From contig JASFTQ010000036.1 of NCBI GenBank assembly GCA_050053515.1, positions 1 to 20,961 of the forward strand: a DNA stretch of 20,961 bases, read 5' to 3'. The notes below the pieces were generated by a model that worked only from the letters and a program-made list of their open reading frames with translations, did no database searches and was not told where the DNA came from. Numbering within the stretch: position 1 is the first letter of the stretch; each line of letters opens with the position of its first letter. Source of the DNA: G020354645 sp050053515. Lineage in GTDB: Bacteria; Desulfobacterota; Desulfobacteria; Desulfobacterales; G020354645. Made by a program: the position numbers and the translations under genes. This document shows positions 1 through 7,578 of the stretch, piece after piece.

Positions 1-1
1 G

Positions 2-628
2 ACGGTGATGGTGGTCGCGCAAGAGGGTCAACTCTGCGGTTTGATTGCCGTGGCAGACACGGTCAAGCCGGAATCCCGCGAAGCCATTCTCCAACTACAC
101 GACCAGGGTCTAAAAGTTGTCATGCTCACCGGTGACAACCGGCAAACCGCACAAACAATCGCTGCCCAGGTGGGTATCGATGAGGTTGTGGCTGAAGTTA
201 AGCCGGACGAAAAATCAATGAAAGTAAAAAGTTTTCAGGATAACGGAAGCAGGGTCGGCATGGTCGGAGACGGCATCAATGACGCACCGGCTCTGGCCCA
301 GGCCGACGTCGGCCTGGCCATCGGGACGGGGACCGATGTGGCCATCGAAACGGCCGGCGTGATTCTTTCCAGCGGCAATTTAAGCGGTGTGCCCCGGGCG
401 ATCCGGATCAGCCGGGCCACCATGCGCACCATCAGGCAAAACCTCTTTTGGGCCTTTGGCTACAATGTGGTGCTCATCCCTATAGCAGCGGGCATTCTGG
501 CCCCATTTGCTTTTTTCCCCGATTTTCTGCGTCAACTCCATCCCATCATGGCCGCCCTGGCCATGGCCTTCAGCAGCATATCGGTGGTCACCAATAGCCT
601 CAGATTGTACCGCGCCAAAATCCACTAG
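2..628 (+). CDS. copA: Copper-exporting P1B-type ATPase, C-terminal part (5' end cut by window)
   Basis: This inner-membrane pump uses ATP to export Cu(I) from the cytoplasm. Only the last ~208 residues are present; the phosphorylation site and metal-binding N-terminus lie outside the window. The P/N-domain motifs TGDN and GDGINDAPAL are visible, followed by two C-terminal membrane helices. Helix 7 carries the YN pair (GYNVVLIP) and helix 8 carries MAFSS, which together are the Cu(I) (P1B-1) signature. The ending SVVTNSLRL is typical of CopA. The frame is open from base 2, so GTG or ATG codons near base 5 are internal. I see no copper-responsive site in the window. The family is certain; the copper assignment rests on the YN and MxxSS residues. 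Confidence 0.93.
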   Translation, partial: TVMVVAQEGQLCGLIAVADTVKPESREAILQLHDQGLKVVMLTGDNRQTAQTIAAQVGIDEVVAEVKPDEKSMKVKSFQDNGSRVGMVGDGINDAPALAQADVGLAIGTGTDVAIETAGVILSSGNLSGVPRAIRISRATMRTIRQNLFWAFGYNVVLIPIAAGILAPFAFFPDFLRQLHPIMAALAMAFSSISVVTNSLRLYRAKIH

Positions 629-679
629 AATCAACCTTAAAATCACCGCGCTTGTTGTTGGACCCCGTCCCCAAAACCG

Positions 680-826
680 TCCTTCATTCAGGCGGATAAC
701 ATTCATACAGTCCCCAAAAAGAGGCTGGAAAAGTATATAGCTACCTTGGGTGCAGAGACAATGCTGGAGGTTTACCGAAAAGTTATATTGTCTCTTGAAC
801 TGGAAGATGCCATAAACACGGTTTGA
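680..826 (+). pseudogene. Remnant of a MazF/PemK-type mRNA interferase toxin (C-terminal ~48 residues)
   Basis: In the same frame as the upstream ATPase, but separated from it by TAA at 638-640, is a stretch reading PSFIQADNIHTVPKKRLEKY and continuing to TGA at 824-826. This matches the end of MazF/PemK endoribonucleases, where the last beta strand (P-S-[FW]-[IV]-x-[AV]-D-x-I-x-T-[IV]) leads into a helix beginning K-x-R-L. No ATG, GTG or TTG start lies in frame between 640 and the motif. The N-terminal ~65 residues of the toxin and the antitoxin gene are missing. It is therefore a decayed fragment, not an active toxin. Identification is by remembered motif only. Confidence 0.55.
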
Positions 827-1167
827 ATGATATTTTTTATACTCAAACGCAACATTTCAGCCCTTATCCCTCTTTTTCATCCGCCAGTTGAGGTTTTTCT
901 TATGCTTTCGGAAATACGTATTCCCCATCTTCGCTTGGAACTCCTTTTGGAAATCAAAAATTTTGTAACCACGGGACAGTTATTGGTTCACTACAGGCAA
1001 TACTTCGAAACGGGGCGTAACAGAATGGTAAAAATCACGTAAAAAAAAGGGTTGCATGCCACGGGAAGTTTCGCGAAAATCTTTTTTGATGGTCAGTCTC
1101 TACGGTCTCATTTTTAAAAAAAAGTGGACAACTGGGTACTAAAACCTTATAGATATAAGGAGTAATC

Positions 1168-1257
1168 ATGAGGGACATAATAATCATTTTGGGGATATTT
1201 GCTGTGTGGTTTCTATTGCAGGCATATATCCTGCCCAAACTGGGGATAACCACCTGA
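1168..1257 (+). CDS. Small single-span membrane protein, 29 residues
   Basis: A short reading frame starts MRDIIIILGIF, continues with a hydrophobic stretch, and ends ILPKLGITT. It begins 5 bases after an AAGGAG ribosome binding site (1157-1162). Residues 4-22 would form one membrane helix with an acidic/basic N-terminus and the tail PKLG outside the bilayer. I recall short proteins of this shape, with a W-F-x-L-Q core and a conserved P-K-x-G tail, as unannotated genes in Desulfobacterota, but I cannot verify this here. It lies 37 bases upstream of the ECF sigma factor on the same strand and may share its transcript. The function is unknown. Confidence 0.6.
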   Translation: MRDIIIILGIFAVWFLLQAYILPKLGITT

Positions 1258-1294
1258 GTGCGCGGTGCTTGTCAGGTGACAGGCAAACAAGATC

Positions 1295-1909
1295 ATGATG
1301 TACAACCCGGATCGGAAAAAGATACAGGATAAAGATTTTGAGCTCGTTGAATCCATAAACTCGGGTCGTTTCGAACTGTTTCAAGAACTGGTAAACAGGT
1401 ATGAGCAAAAACTCTACAATTTCGGCTTGAGAATGTGCGGGGATGTATGCGATGCCGAAGACCTGGTTCAGGATACCTTTTTAAATGTCTTCAGATACCT
1501 AAAAGATTTCAGATACGAAACAAAGTTTAAAAACTGGCTCTATCGAATTGCCACCAGTACCTGTATAAAAAAGCGCAGAAAATCAAAATTTGCCCCTGAA
1601 CGGGAATTGCCCCTGGATGAATTTTGGTCAAAGGAGGATGCTCATATCCCCGACGAGGTGCCGGAGTGGGCCCAGATACCTCTCGATAAACTGTTGAATG
1701 CTGAACTATCGAATACGATAAGAAATGCCATCTTGGAGCTTCCCGAGAAATATCGTCTGGTAATTGTATTACGGGATTTAGAAGGATTTTCAACGGCGGA
1801 AACCGCACAGATATTGAACCTGAAACCTTCCAATATAAAGGTCAGGCTTCACCGGGCGCGCCTTTATTTGAGGGATAAATTGAAAGGATATTTTTCCCAT
1901 GACGAGTGA
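1295..1909 (+). CDS. ECF (group 4) RNA polymerase sigma factor
   Basis: This alternative sigma factor of 204 residues directs RNA polymerase to a specific regulon. Region sigma-2 lies at about residues 33-95, with DAEDLVQDTFLNVFRYL at 53-69 for core binding and -10 recognition. Region sigma-4 lies at about 140-196 and contains LPEKYRLVIVLRDLEG and a helix-turn-helix ending VRLHRARLYLR, for -35 recognition. The length and two-domain layout are typical of ECF factors; sigma-1 and sigma-3 are absent. ATG at 1295 is followed at once by a second ATG at 1298, and either could start translation. The 3' end overlaps the zinc anti-sigma gene by 11 bases, so the two are probably translationally coupled and the anti-sigma holds this factor inactive. 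Confidence 0.93.
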   Translation: MMYNPDRKKIQDKDFELVESINSGRFELFQELVNRYEQKLYNFGLRMCGDVCDAEDLVQDTFLNVFRYLKDFRYETKFKNWLYRIATSTCIKKRRKSKFAPERELPLDEFWSKEDAHIPDEVPEWAQIPLDKLLNAELSNTIRNAILELPEKYRLVIVLRDLEGFSTAETAQILNLKPSNIKVRLHRARLYLRDKLKGYFSHDE

Positions 1910-2171
1910 CCAACACGACCATAGTCATTGCCTTTCGATGTTTCAAAAATTGTCTGAATATATTGATAACGAATTGGATGAAATGACGTGTCGGGCTATC
2001 GAAAGGCACGTGGAAGAGTGTGTCCCCTGTAAAATCTGTCTTGAAACCCTCAAAAGAACCGTAAATTTGTGCAAAAAAGTGGATTCCAAACCCGTACCCG
2101 AATCGGTTTCATTGAAATTAAAAGAACTCATCCAAAGCATGTCCGACGGCAGATCATCTGTGCAAAAGTGA
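1899..2171 (+). CDS. Soluble zinc-binding anti-sigma factor (ZAS/zf-HC2 family)
   Basis: The 90-residue product has the ZAS motif H37-x3-C41-x2-C44 (HVEECVPC), with further cysteines at 11, 31, 47 and 58. ZAS proteins bind their partner ECF sigma factor. In the RsrA type, oxidation of zinc-ligating cysteines releases the sigma. There is no hydrophobic span, so unlike many anti-sigma factors this one is cytoplasmic. That favours sensing an intracellular signal such as thiol oxidation or metal, though this is inference. The gene starts inside the last codons of the sigma gene, with AAAGGAT about 10 bases upstream as a weak ribosome binding site. The extra C47 close to the motif is worth noting in a redox context. 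Confidence 0.85.
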   Translation: MTSDQHDHSHCLSMFQKLSEYIDNELDEMTCRAIERHVEECVPCKICLETLKRTVNLCKKVDSKPVPESVSLKLKELIQSMSDGRSSVQK

Positions 2172-2339
2172 GTCTCCGATTCGGTTAAATTAAAACAAGT
2201 CAGATTTAATCGAGACCCCCATTTTCAATTCACAATCAAATTCCACCTTTCTCAATATCAGAATCATTTCAATCACTCCCCCACAATCCTATCTCCCCTA
2301 ATGATCTGACCAAGGGATGAGATACGCAAGCAATTCATT

Positions 2340-3341
2340 TCAACGCTTAAACTCCAGCGTTAGTGGCAAGGTGGCCTTGGAGTGATCACCGCCGGAATCA
2401 TCAAATACCGCAACTGCAAAGCTATATCGTTTCAAAGGGTTAAATATGACATCGTCTTCATGGCCGGTATCCAACTTGCGGTAAAGCATAACGGTCCAGC
2501 TTTCTTTAGTATAGTTACTCTGTGCCTCAACATCAAAACGGGAACCCGACGGTTTGCGTGGCAGGCGGAAGGGGATCAGATCACCGGCCTTGAAGATCGA
2601 ATAATCCTCTATCTTAACCGTTTCTTCAAAGAGTAAAAAACCCTGAACAGATGGGCTTTTGTTCGGATCCTGCATATAGAGGGGTTTCGATTTGTCTGCG
2701 GTTTGGTTTTGGACGTCACCGCCGGTGCCGGCATCTTTGCGGCGTCCTGTTTCACGATAGGATCCTGTGGGGTTGCCGGCTACGGTGAGCCAGGCATCAT
2801 CCGCATGGCGATATGGATCGGATCTGGCGGCCTTCCAGTGCCACAAGTCACCCTTCTCATCTGCGGTTCGGGTAGCGAACTGCCAATCATTTTTAGGTAC
2901 ATCGGCAGGGCTATGACAGGTTACGGCACAACCGCGGGTGGCAAATTTTTTAATACGCGTAATCTCAAATAAAAGTGCGATGCGGTCCTCGTTACCTTCG
3001 AGATGGCGCCAGGTTTTGCCGTCGAATATCCAGGACTGTTTCGTGACACTGCGCGTCGGGTCATCCCAATTTAGCCTAAAATAAATATCGCGATCCGTGT
3101 AAAGGGCTCGGATTTTTACCATTCCTTCTTTATCGGCTAAACGGTCTCTTCCTTTAACGGGAACACTTACCTCCCGAGTTTTTCGCCAGATGGAATCATC
3201 CAAACCGGTTGGCGTTTTTTTTACCCGAATGGCTGTGATTGTTAATCGGTCGGCCCTGAGCGAATGTCCGGCGTCCCAAACCAGTCCGCCAATAATCAGG
3301 AACACCACCAGAAGAAGGCTTAATAGCACTTGCTTCCACAT
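2340..3341 (-). CDS. Membrane-anchored ethylbenzene dehydrogenase-like heme protein with CX3CH (paralogue B)
   Basis: This 333-residue product has one N-terminal membrane helix (residues 4-22) followed by a periplasmic domain. The domain resembles the heme-binding gamma subunit of ethylbenzene dehydrogenase/DMSO-reductase-type enzymes (EB_dh family). It carries GCAVTCH with C138, C142 and H143. That is a CX3CH variant of the usual CX2CH heme-c attachment site. Other conserved blocks are PTGLDD near residue 45, GNEDRI near 117, GDLWHWKAARSDP, and a C-terminal block MLYRKLDTGHEDDV. It is clearly paralogous to the protein at 4490-5479, with the cysteines at identical positions. It is the last gene of the Rieske/cytochrome b operon, 43 bases after cytochrome b. 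A role as electron acceptor in place of cytochrome c1 is inferred. Confidence 0.85.
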   Translation of the reverse strand: MWKQVLLSLLLVVFLIIGGLVWDAGHSLRADRLTITAIRVKKTPTGLDDSIWRKTREVSVPVKGRDRLADKEGMVKIRALYTDRDIYFRLNWDDPTRSVTKQSWIFDGKTWRHLEGNEDRIALLFEITRIKKFATRGCAVTCHSPADVPKNDWQFATRTADEKGDLWHWKAARSDPYRHADDAWLTVAGNPTGSYRETGRRKDAGTGGDVQNQTADKSKPLYMQDPNKSPSVQGFLLFEETVKIEDYSIFKAGDLIPFRLPRKPSGSRFDVEAQSNYTKESWTVMLYRKLDTGHEDDVIFNPLKRYSFAVAVFDDSGGDHSKATLPLTLEFKR

Positions 3342-3384
3342 GACTTACCCCCCTGCGGATATTCTTATTTTGATTGAAATTATT

Positions 3385-4464
3385 TTATTCATGGGAGGCC
3401 CCAAAGTGTTCGATGTAACCCATAACGGATAGGCCGAGCAGAATCATTATCACGACCGCCGCTATAAACATGACCCGTTTTCGTTGCAAGGGATGGCGTT
3501 CGTCTGAGCGGTCCAGATACGGCAAAGCAATCAGCAATCCCACCAGTCCTCCGGGGATGATCGTCGAACTGAACACGGTAAGGGGCCCGGTGAAAATAGA
3601 CGCCAGTTGATTTAAAAACAAAACCCACCATTCCGGTTTGGGGATGTAGGTTAAATCGGTTGGGTCGGCCGGGTCTCCGAGCGGTGCGGGCCAATACCAG
3701 GAAATCAATCCAAGCACGACTGTGACTATCAGGAACATCACCAGCCAACGGTTGACCATATTTGGAAAAAAAGAAACCCTTTTGCGGGATTCCGGTTCAT
3801 CGGACAATGGGTCGGACAGCCCGAAATGAGCGATATAGTAAACGTGAATAGTGATTAAAAATATGAGCAAAAGAGGGAGAAATAGAATGTGAAGTACATA
3901 AAACCGCGTCAAGGCGACAATGCCGGTCATGGGACCGCCTTGAAGCATCCGAACCAGAAAGTCGCCTACAAGCGGAACTGTTGCGATAATACTCATTCGT
4001 ACCTGGGTGGACCAGTAGCCCCTCTGATCCCAGGGCAACAGGTCACCCGTGATAATGAATAACGGTAAAACCAGGATTATCAGTACCCCGGATATCCACA
4101 CCAGCTGTCTGGGGGGCTTGTAAGACCCCCAGATAAATGCTCGAACCAGATGCAGCCCCATGACGATCAGAAGCAAATTCCAGGAGTAATGGTGAATCCC
4201 TTTGACAACATCACCAAAGGGAAGGCTGAATAAAGAGAAATCGACACTGTCGTATGCTGCACCAGGAACCGGTGAAAAATATAACGCCATAAAGGCGCCG
4301 GACAAAAAAAGAAGAATGATCAGAATTGTTGAGAAGGCGCCGAAAAAGCGGTTCCACGTAATTGCATCACTATAAACCTTTAACGCTTTTAACCGATCGA
4401 AGATACCGTTCAGGGCTAAGTGTTCCAACAGGATTGCCGATAGGTTTGACTTTGTTCTATTCAC
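3385..4464 (-). CDS. Cytochrome b (fused b6/subunit IV type) of a bc-type quinol oxidoreductase
   Basis: This 359-residue integral membrane protein should oxidise quinol and pass electrons across the membrane via two b hemes. Likely heme ligands are H91 and H105 in helix B (14 apart) and H192 and H207 in helix D (15 apart, the cytochrome b6 spacing). YKPPRQLVW and LPWDQRGYW match the b6 N-terminal half. The C-terminal half resembles PetD, so b6 and subunit IV are fused. Two deviations stand out. The quinol-site motif is PEWW (277-280) rather than PEWY. The position equivalent to the b6 cysteine that binds the extra heme (cn) appears to be hydrophobic. An extra helix lies at 331-350. It is 25 bases downstream of paralogue A and 43 upstream of paralogue B. 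Confidence 0.95.
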   Translation of the reverse strand: MNRTKSNLSAILLEHLALNGIFDRLKALKVYSDAITWNRFFGAFSTILIILLFLSGAFMALYFSPVPGAAYDSVDFSLFSLPFGDVVKGIHHYSWNLLLIVMGLHLVRAFIWGSYKPPRQLVWISGVLIILVLPLFIITGDLLPWDQRGYWSTQVRMSIIATVPLVGDFLVRMLQGGPMTGIVALTRFYVLHILFLPLLLIFLITIHVYYIAHFGLSDPLSDEPESRKRVSFFPNMVNRWLVMFLIVTVVLGLISWYWPAPLGDPADPTDLTYIPKPEWWVLFLNQLASIFTGPLTVFSSTIIPGGLVGLLIALPYLDRSDERHPLQRKRVMFIAAVVIMILLGLSVMGYIEHFGASHE

Positions 4465-4489
4465 CCGGTTGCTCCTGGAGTGCCTATGG

Positions 4490-5479
4490 TTACCTTTTGA
4501 AGTTCAGCGTCAGGACCTCGGAATCATAAGAGTCCTCATCACCGGAGTCATCAAATAACGCCATGGCAAAATTGTATTTTTTTCTGGGATTGAAGGCCAC
4601 GTCGTCCTCATTACCCGTATCCAGCTTGCGATACAGCATGACGGACCAGCTATCATTTTTATAACGACTCACCGCTTTGATGTCGCCTCGTGAACCTTCG
4701 GGTTTTTTCGGTATCCTGTATGTAATCGTATTTCCGGCTTTGAATATAGCGTAATTATCAATCTCCACCGTATGGGCAGCAAGCAGAATACCGTTTTTGC
4801 CCAATGTGTTGCCCGGTGCCAGCATATATTTTGGTTTGGACTTGTCGGCGGTTCGATTTTTTATGTCGCCGCCTTTGCCGGCATCACTCTTTCGTCCACC
4901 CTTTTCAGCACTGATTTGTGTCAGCCAGGTGTCATCGGCAAATCCGGCCGGATCCGAACGAGCGGCCTTCCAGTGCCACAGATCACCTTTTTCGGCCGCA
5001 GTTGAAGTTCCGAATTTGCCGTCTTTTGCGTTCGGCGCTCCGGGTGGAACATGGCAAGTGACTGCACAACCCTTGGTGGCAAAATTGTTTATGCGGTTGA
5101 TTTCGAACAATAGCGAGATCCTATCCTCATTGCCTTTCTGGTGTATCCACGTTTGCCCGTCAAATTTCCAGGCCCCCTTGGTTATGCTTAATGTCGGATC
5201 ATTCCATTTAAACAGAAAATAAATGTTGTCTTTTGTGTAGACCGCTTGGGTGGCGACAGTTGCTTTTTTACCGGCGAACCTTTCCTTGCCTTCAAAGGGT
5301 ACCTGAATAGCCTTTGCCTTTGCCCAAACAGGATCATCCAAGCCTGTCGGTGCGGTTTTAACGCTTGTTACAGTCAGGGTCTGTTTTGAAGCGCCTGTCA
5401 CATCATTGGTGTTCAATAAAACCCCGCTAAGAATTGCTGCCAGGGATACAATCGTGATAGTGACTAAACGAAATCGCAT
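4490..5479 (-). CDS. Periplasmic ethylbenzene dehydrogenase-like heme protein with CX3CH (paralogue A)
   Basis: This 329-residue product has a Sec signal peptide with probable cleavage after VTGA (residue 30). The mature protein should therefore be soluble in the periplasm, unlike anchored paralogue B. It carries the same EB_dh-type heme-binding domain, with C138-A-V-T-C142-H143, GDLWHWKAARSDP and MLYRKLDTGNEDDV. By eye the two paralogues share more than half of their residues over most of the length. It sits between the Rieske gene (34-base gap) and the cytochrome b gene (25-base gap), with a good ribosome binding site (AGGAGG about 5 bases before ATG). It probably takes electrons from the Rieske centre and shuttles them onward. 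No classical cytochrome c1 is present. The electron acceptor is unknown. Confidence 0.85.
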   Translation of the reverse strand: MRFRLVTITIVSLAAILSGVLLNTNDVTGASKQTLTVTSVKTAPTGLDDPVWAKAKAIQVPFEGKERFAGKKATVATQAVYTKDNIYFLFKWNDPTLSITKGAWKFDGQTWIHQKGNEDRISLLFEINRINNFATKGCAVTCHVPPGAPNAKDGKFGTSTAAEKGDLWHWKAARSDPAGFADDTWLTQISAEKGGRKSDAGKGGDIKNRTADKSKPKYMLAPGNTLGKNGILLAAHTVEIDNYAIFKAGNTITYRIPKKPEGSRGDIKAVSRYKNDSWSVMLYRKLDTGNEDDVAFNPRKKYNFAMALFDDSGDEDSYDSEVLTLNFKR

Positions 5480-5513
5480 ACAGTACCTCCTTTGGTAAAT
5501 TTAAGGTATAATT

Positions 5514-6005
5514 TTAGAGAGTCAGAAAGACCATTAATTTGTCAGCCTCAATTTTATGTTCCAGAGCGGTTAACCTTCTGGTTGGCGGTCCCGCAACAGG
5601 CTCTCCTGCTGCGTTAAACCGTCCAGAATGACAAGGGCATTCGAAACTCCCGCTCTCTGGATTCCAGATCACGTTACAGGCCAGGTGGGTGCAGGTGGAT
5701 GAAAACACTTTAATCCGGCCGTCCCGTTCAGATTTGGCCCAAACAAATCCACGCCGGGGTAAAACCAGCCATCCATCTTTGACCATGAACTCGTAAGACA
5801 GCATTTGAAAATTATTCTGGGGAAGTTCTTCTGCAGCTCCGAAATCGATCCATTTTCCGGTGCCTTTTTTGGTGGCCGGAGCGATGACATAAGTCGCCAG
5901 AGGCACACCTGTCAGTATTGTTGCCCCACCGGCTAATGCGGCCATCATAATAAACGCTCTGCGATCGGCATTGACTTTTCTATTTGGCGGGTTTCCAGGT
6001 TTCAT
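5514..6005 (-). CDS. Rieske [2Fe-2S] iron-sulfur protein of the bc complex
   Basis: The first gene of the cytochrome operon encodes the subunit that takes one electron from quinol. The cluster boxes are CTHLAC (C105, H107, with C110 for the disulfide) and CPCHSG (C123, H126, with C125 for the disulfide), followed by the usual G-P-P/proline loop (AGPPTRRL). The N-terminus has a twin-arginine signal, DRRAFIM, before a hydrophobic helix (18-42), consistent with Tat export as an uncleaved anchor. I chose ATG at 6005 (163 residues), which gives a normal Rieske length. The frame is open further upstream to a TTG at 6071. Neither start has a strong ribosome binding site, so the start is uncertain. 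Confidence 0.93.
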   Translation of the reverse strand: MKPGNPPNRKVNADRRAFIMMAALAGGATILTGVPLATYVIAPATKKGTGKWIDFGAAEELPQNNFQMLSYEFMVKDGWLVLPRRGFVWAKSERDGRIKVFSSTCTHLACNVIWNPESGSFECPCHSGRFNAAGEPVAGPPTRRLTALEHKIEADKLMVFLTL

Positions 6006-6188
6006 AGGATATTTTTTCAAGTTCAGAACATTAATACCATGCTTCAGTTCCAGAATGCGCATTCGGAGCAATCGTTTGGTCGTATGCCAAAACCGCTTTT
6101 AAAAAACGTTTGTTCCGTATCTGCTGTTCTGAGTAGACTACGAGGAGATTACGGGGGCATGACACCATGATCTTATAATCATCAGATG

Positions 6189-6244
6189 TCTATAGCGAAG
6201 GCTCTGTGAAATAAATGTAAAATCGATGTGAAAAATATGTGAAA
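6189..6244 (-). promoter_or_regulatory. Four-repeat OmpR/PhoB-type operator and predicted promoter of the Rieske/cytochrome b operon
   Basis: On the - strand TTTCACA occurs four times (once as TTTTACA), at 6238-6244, 6227-6233, 6216-6222 and 6205-6211. Spacing is exactly 11 bases with 4-base A/T-rich gaps. The last copy ends 10 bases before TATAGA (6194-6189), a good -10 element, and no -35 hexamer is needed. PhoB-family activators bind 11-bp-spaced direct repeats that replace the -35 and end about 10 bases from the -10. The adjacent upstream OmpR-family regulator (start 8275) is the natural candidate to bind here. The half-site differs from the PhoB consensus, so a phosphate signal is not implied. 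Confidence 0.6.
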
Positions 6245-6288
6245 TCTGATTTTGCGCTGAATAGGGCGGGTGATAGCATTTTTATTGA

Positions 6289-7578
6289 TTAGGTATGTAG
6301 ATGTTGAAACATTAACAGCACTTTGGTTCCCTGTCCCATCTCACTATTTAATTCCAAGTGCCAACCAAAACGTTCGCACAATCTTTTTACGATCGCCAAA
6401 CCCAAACCAAAACCGCCGCTGTTTTTTCCGCGTACATAGGGTTGTGTTATGGTTTGCAAATCGCAGGTGGCAATACCTGTTCCAGTGTCCGAAACTGTCA
6501 GGCGGTCGTTGCATATATGTACCGTGATTTTCCCTTCAGTGGTGTGTTTGAGTGCGTTTTGCAGTAAGTTGACGATCACCATTTGAAGGATTGACGGGGG
6601 TGCTGCAAGGGTCGGGTTGCCTTCAGCACGGCATTTAATATCAATAGGTTTTTCTTTATTCAGATGCCCGAGGTGCTCAATGGCTTCTTCTGCGACACGC
6701 ACAACGTTACAGGACAGGTTGTGATCAATTGCGGCCTCCTCCCTCGCCAACCACAGCAAACTTTCAATATTATTTTCCATATTTCGCACGGCTCGCTTAA
6801 TTCTCTGTAAGGGGCGATTAACCGTTTTGTCGTTAGTAATTTTTTTCTTAAGCAACAACTCAACGGCACCTTTTATGACTGTTACCGGGGTTCGGAGTTC
6901 ATGACTGGCATCGCGGGTGAATTGTGTTTCTCGTTCCACAAGCGTCTTTACCCGCTTCATGGCGGTTTCCAGAGCCTTGGCAAGCACACCCACTTCATCA
7001 TTAGAAAAACGACTCGAAAGATCTGTCGTCAAGCTCTCCGGTCCTGATTGATCTACTTGATCTGCAAGATAAACCACCGGCGCAATGACTTTACGCGAGG
7101 TGAGCAAACCGATCCATAGTCCCAACGCGATTACCAGAATCACGCCGCCGACCAGTACAATGCCTATTTTCAATTTGCGTTTTTCAGTAAATTCAAGGGT
7201 GCTCACATCATAAAGCAAATAGAGCGGCTTGTCATTTTCGGGTAAGGTTTTCACAGCGATGTGGTATTCTTTTTCTCCGTGGTATTTTTCGTGAAAACCT
7301 TCGGATATCCCGCTGACCAAATTTTTTGCCTCAGGCGGCATGAATTCTGTTCCGATGTAGGCTTTAATGTGATCGGAGGTGGGTGACGATGATTTGATGT
7401 ATTTAGGGTATTCTTTGGTGAAATGCTCTATCTCGTGGGTTAAACGATTATCAATCAGGTTGTCATCAATAAAATCGAGGGAAAACCAAACCGCCAGAGC
7501 AAATACCGTCCCGAGCACCGCACCGAACAGGCAAAATGATATGATAATGCGCCAACGGAGACTATGACGATAAATCAT
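6289..7578 (-). CDS. Membrane sensor histidine kinase (two-component, HAMP type)
   Basis: This 429-residue kinase senses an extracytoplasmic signal and phosphorylates the regulator encoded just upstream. It has membrane helix 1 (11-33), a ~100-residue periplasmic domain (34-137), membrane helix 2 (138-160) and a HAMP linker. The HisKA segment has DASHELRTP with H226 as phospho-acceptor. The ATPase domain has the N box NLLQNALKH, the G1 box VSDTGTGI and the G2 box GGFGLGLAIVKRL. ATG at 7578 lies inside the end of the regulator gene (17-base overlap), implying coupled translation. A GTG at 7605 in the same frame is possible but would add only polar residues. The periplasmic domain has no family I recognise. 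Confidence 0.95.
   Translation of the reverse strand: MIYRHSLRWRIIISFCLFGAVLGTVFALAVWFSLDFIDDNLIDNRLTHEIEHFTKEYPKYIKSSSPTSDHIKAYIGTEFMPPEAKNLVSGISEGFHEKYHGEKEYHIAVKTLPENDKPLYLLYDVSTLEFTEKRKLKIGIVLVGGVILVIALGLWIGLLTSRKVIAPVVYLADQVDQSGPESLTTDLSSRFSNDEVGVLAKALETAMKRVKTLVERETQFTRDASHELRTPVTVIKGAVELLLKKKITNDKTVNRPLQRIKRAVRNMENNIESLLWLAREEAAIDHNLSCNVVRVAEEAIEHLGHLNKEKPIDIKCRAEGNPTLAAPPSILQMVIVNLLQNALKHTTEGKITVHICNDRLTVSDTGTGIATCDLQTITQPYVRGKNSGGFGLGLAIVKRLCERFGWHLELNSEMGQGTKVLLMFQHLHT

Noticed and set aside
827..1042. A + strand open frame of 71 codons after the MazF remnant
   Set aside because: It has no ribosome binding site and no recognisable domain, and the opposite strand is equally open. 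I see no support for a gene, although the region may hold further decayed coding sequence.
1125..1153. TGGACA-N17-TATAGA as a promoter for the 29-residue protein
   Set aside because: The spacing is good, but the predicted transcription start (~1160) falls inside the ribosome binding site at 1157-1162, so the message would lack part of it.
2172..2216. Inverted repeat (GTCTC-c-GATT with AATCGAGAC) after the anti-sigma gene as a terminator
   Set aside because: The loop is ~26 bases and no T-run follows, so a standard intrinsic terminator is not supported. The rest of the 168-base gap shows nothing clear.
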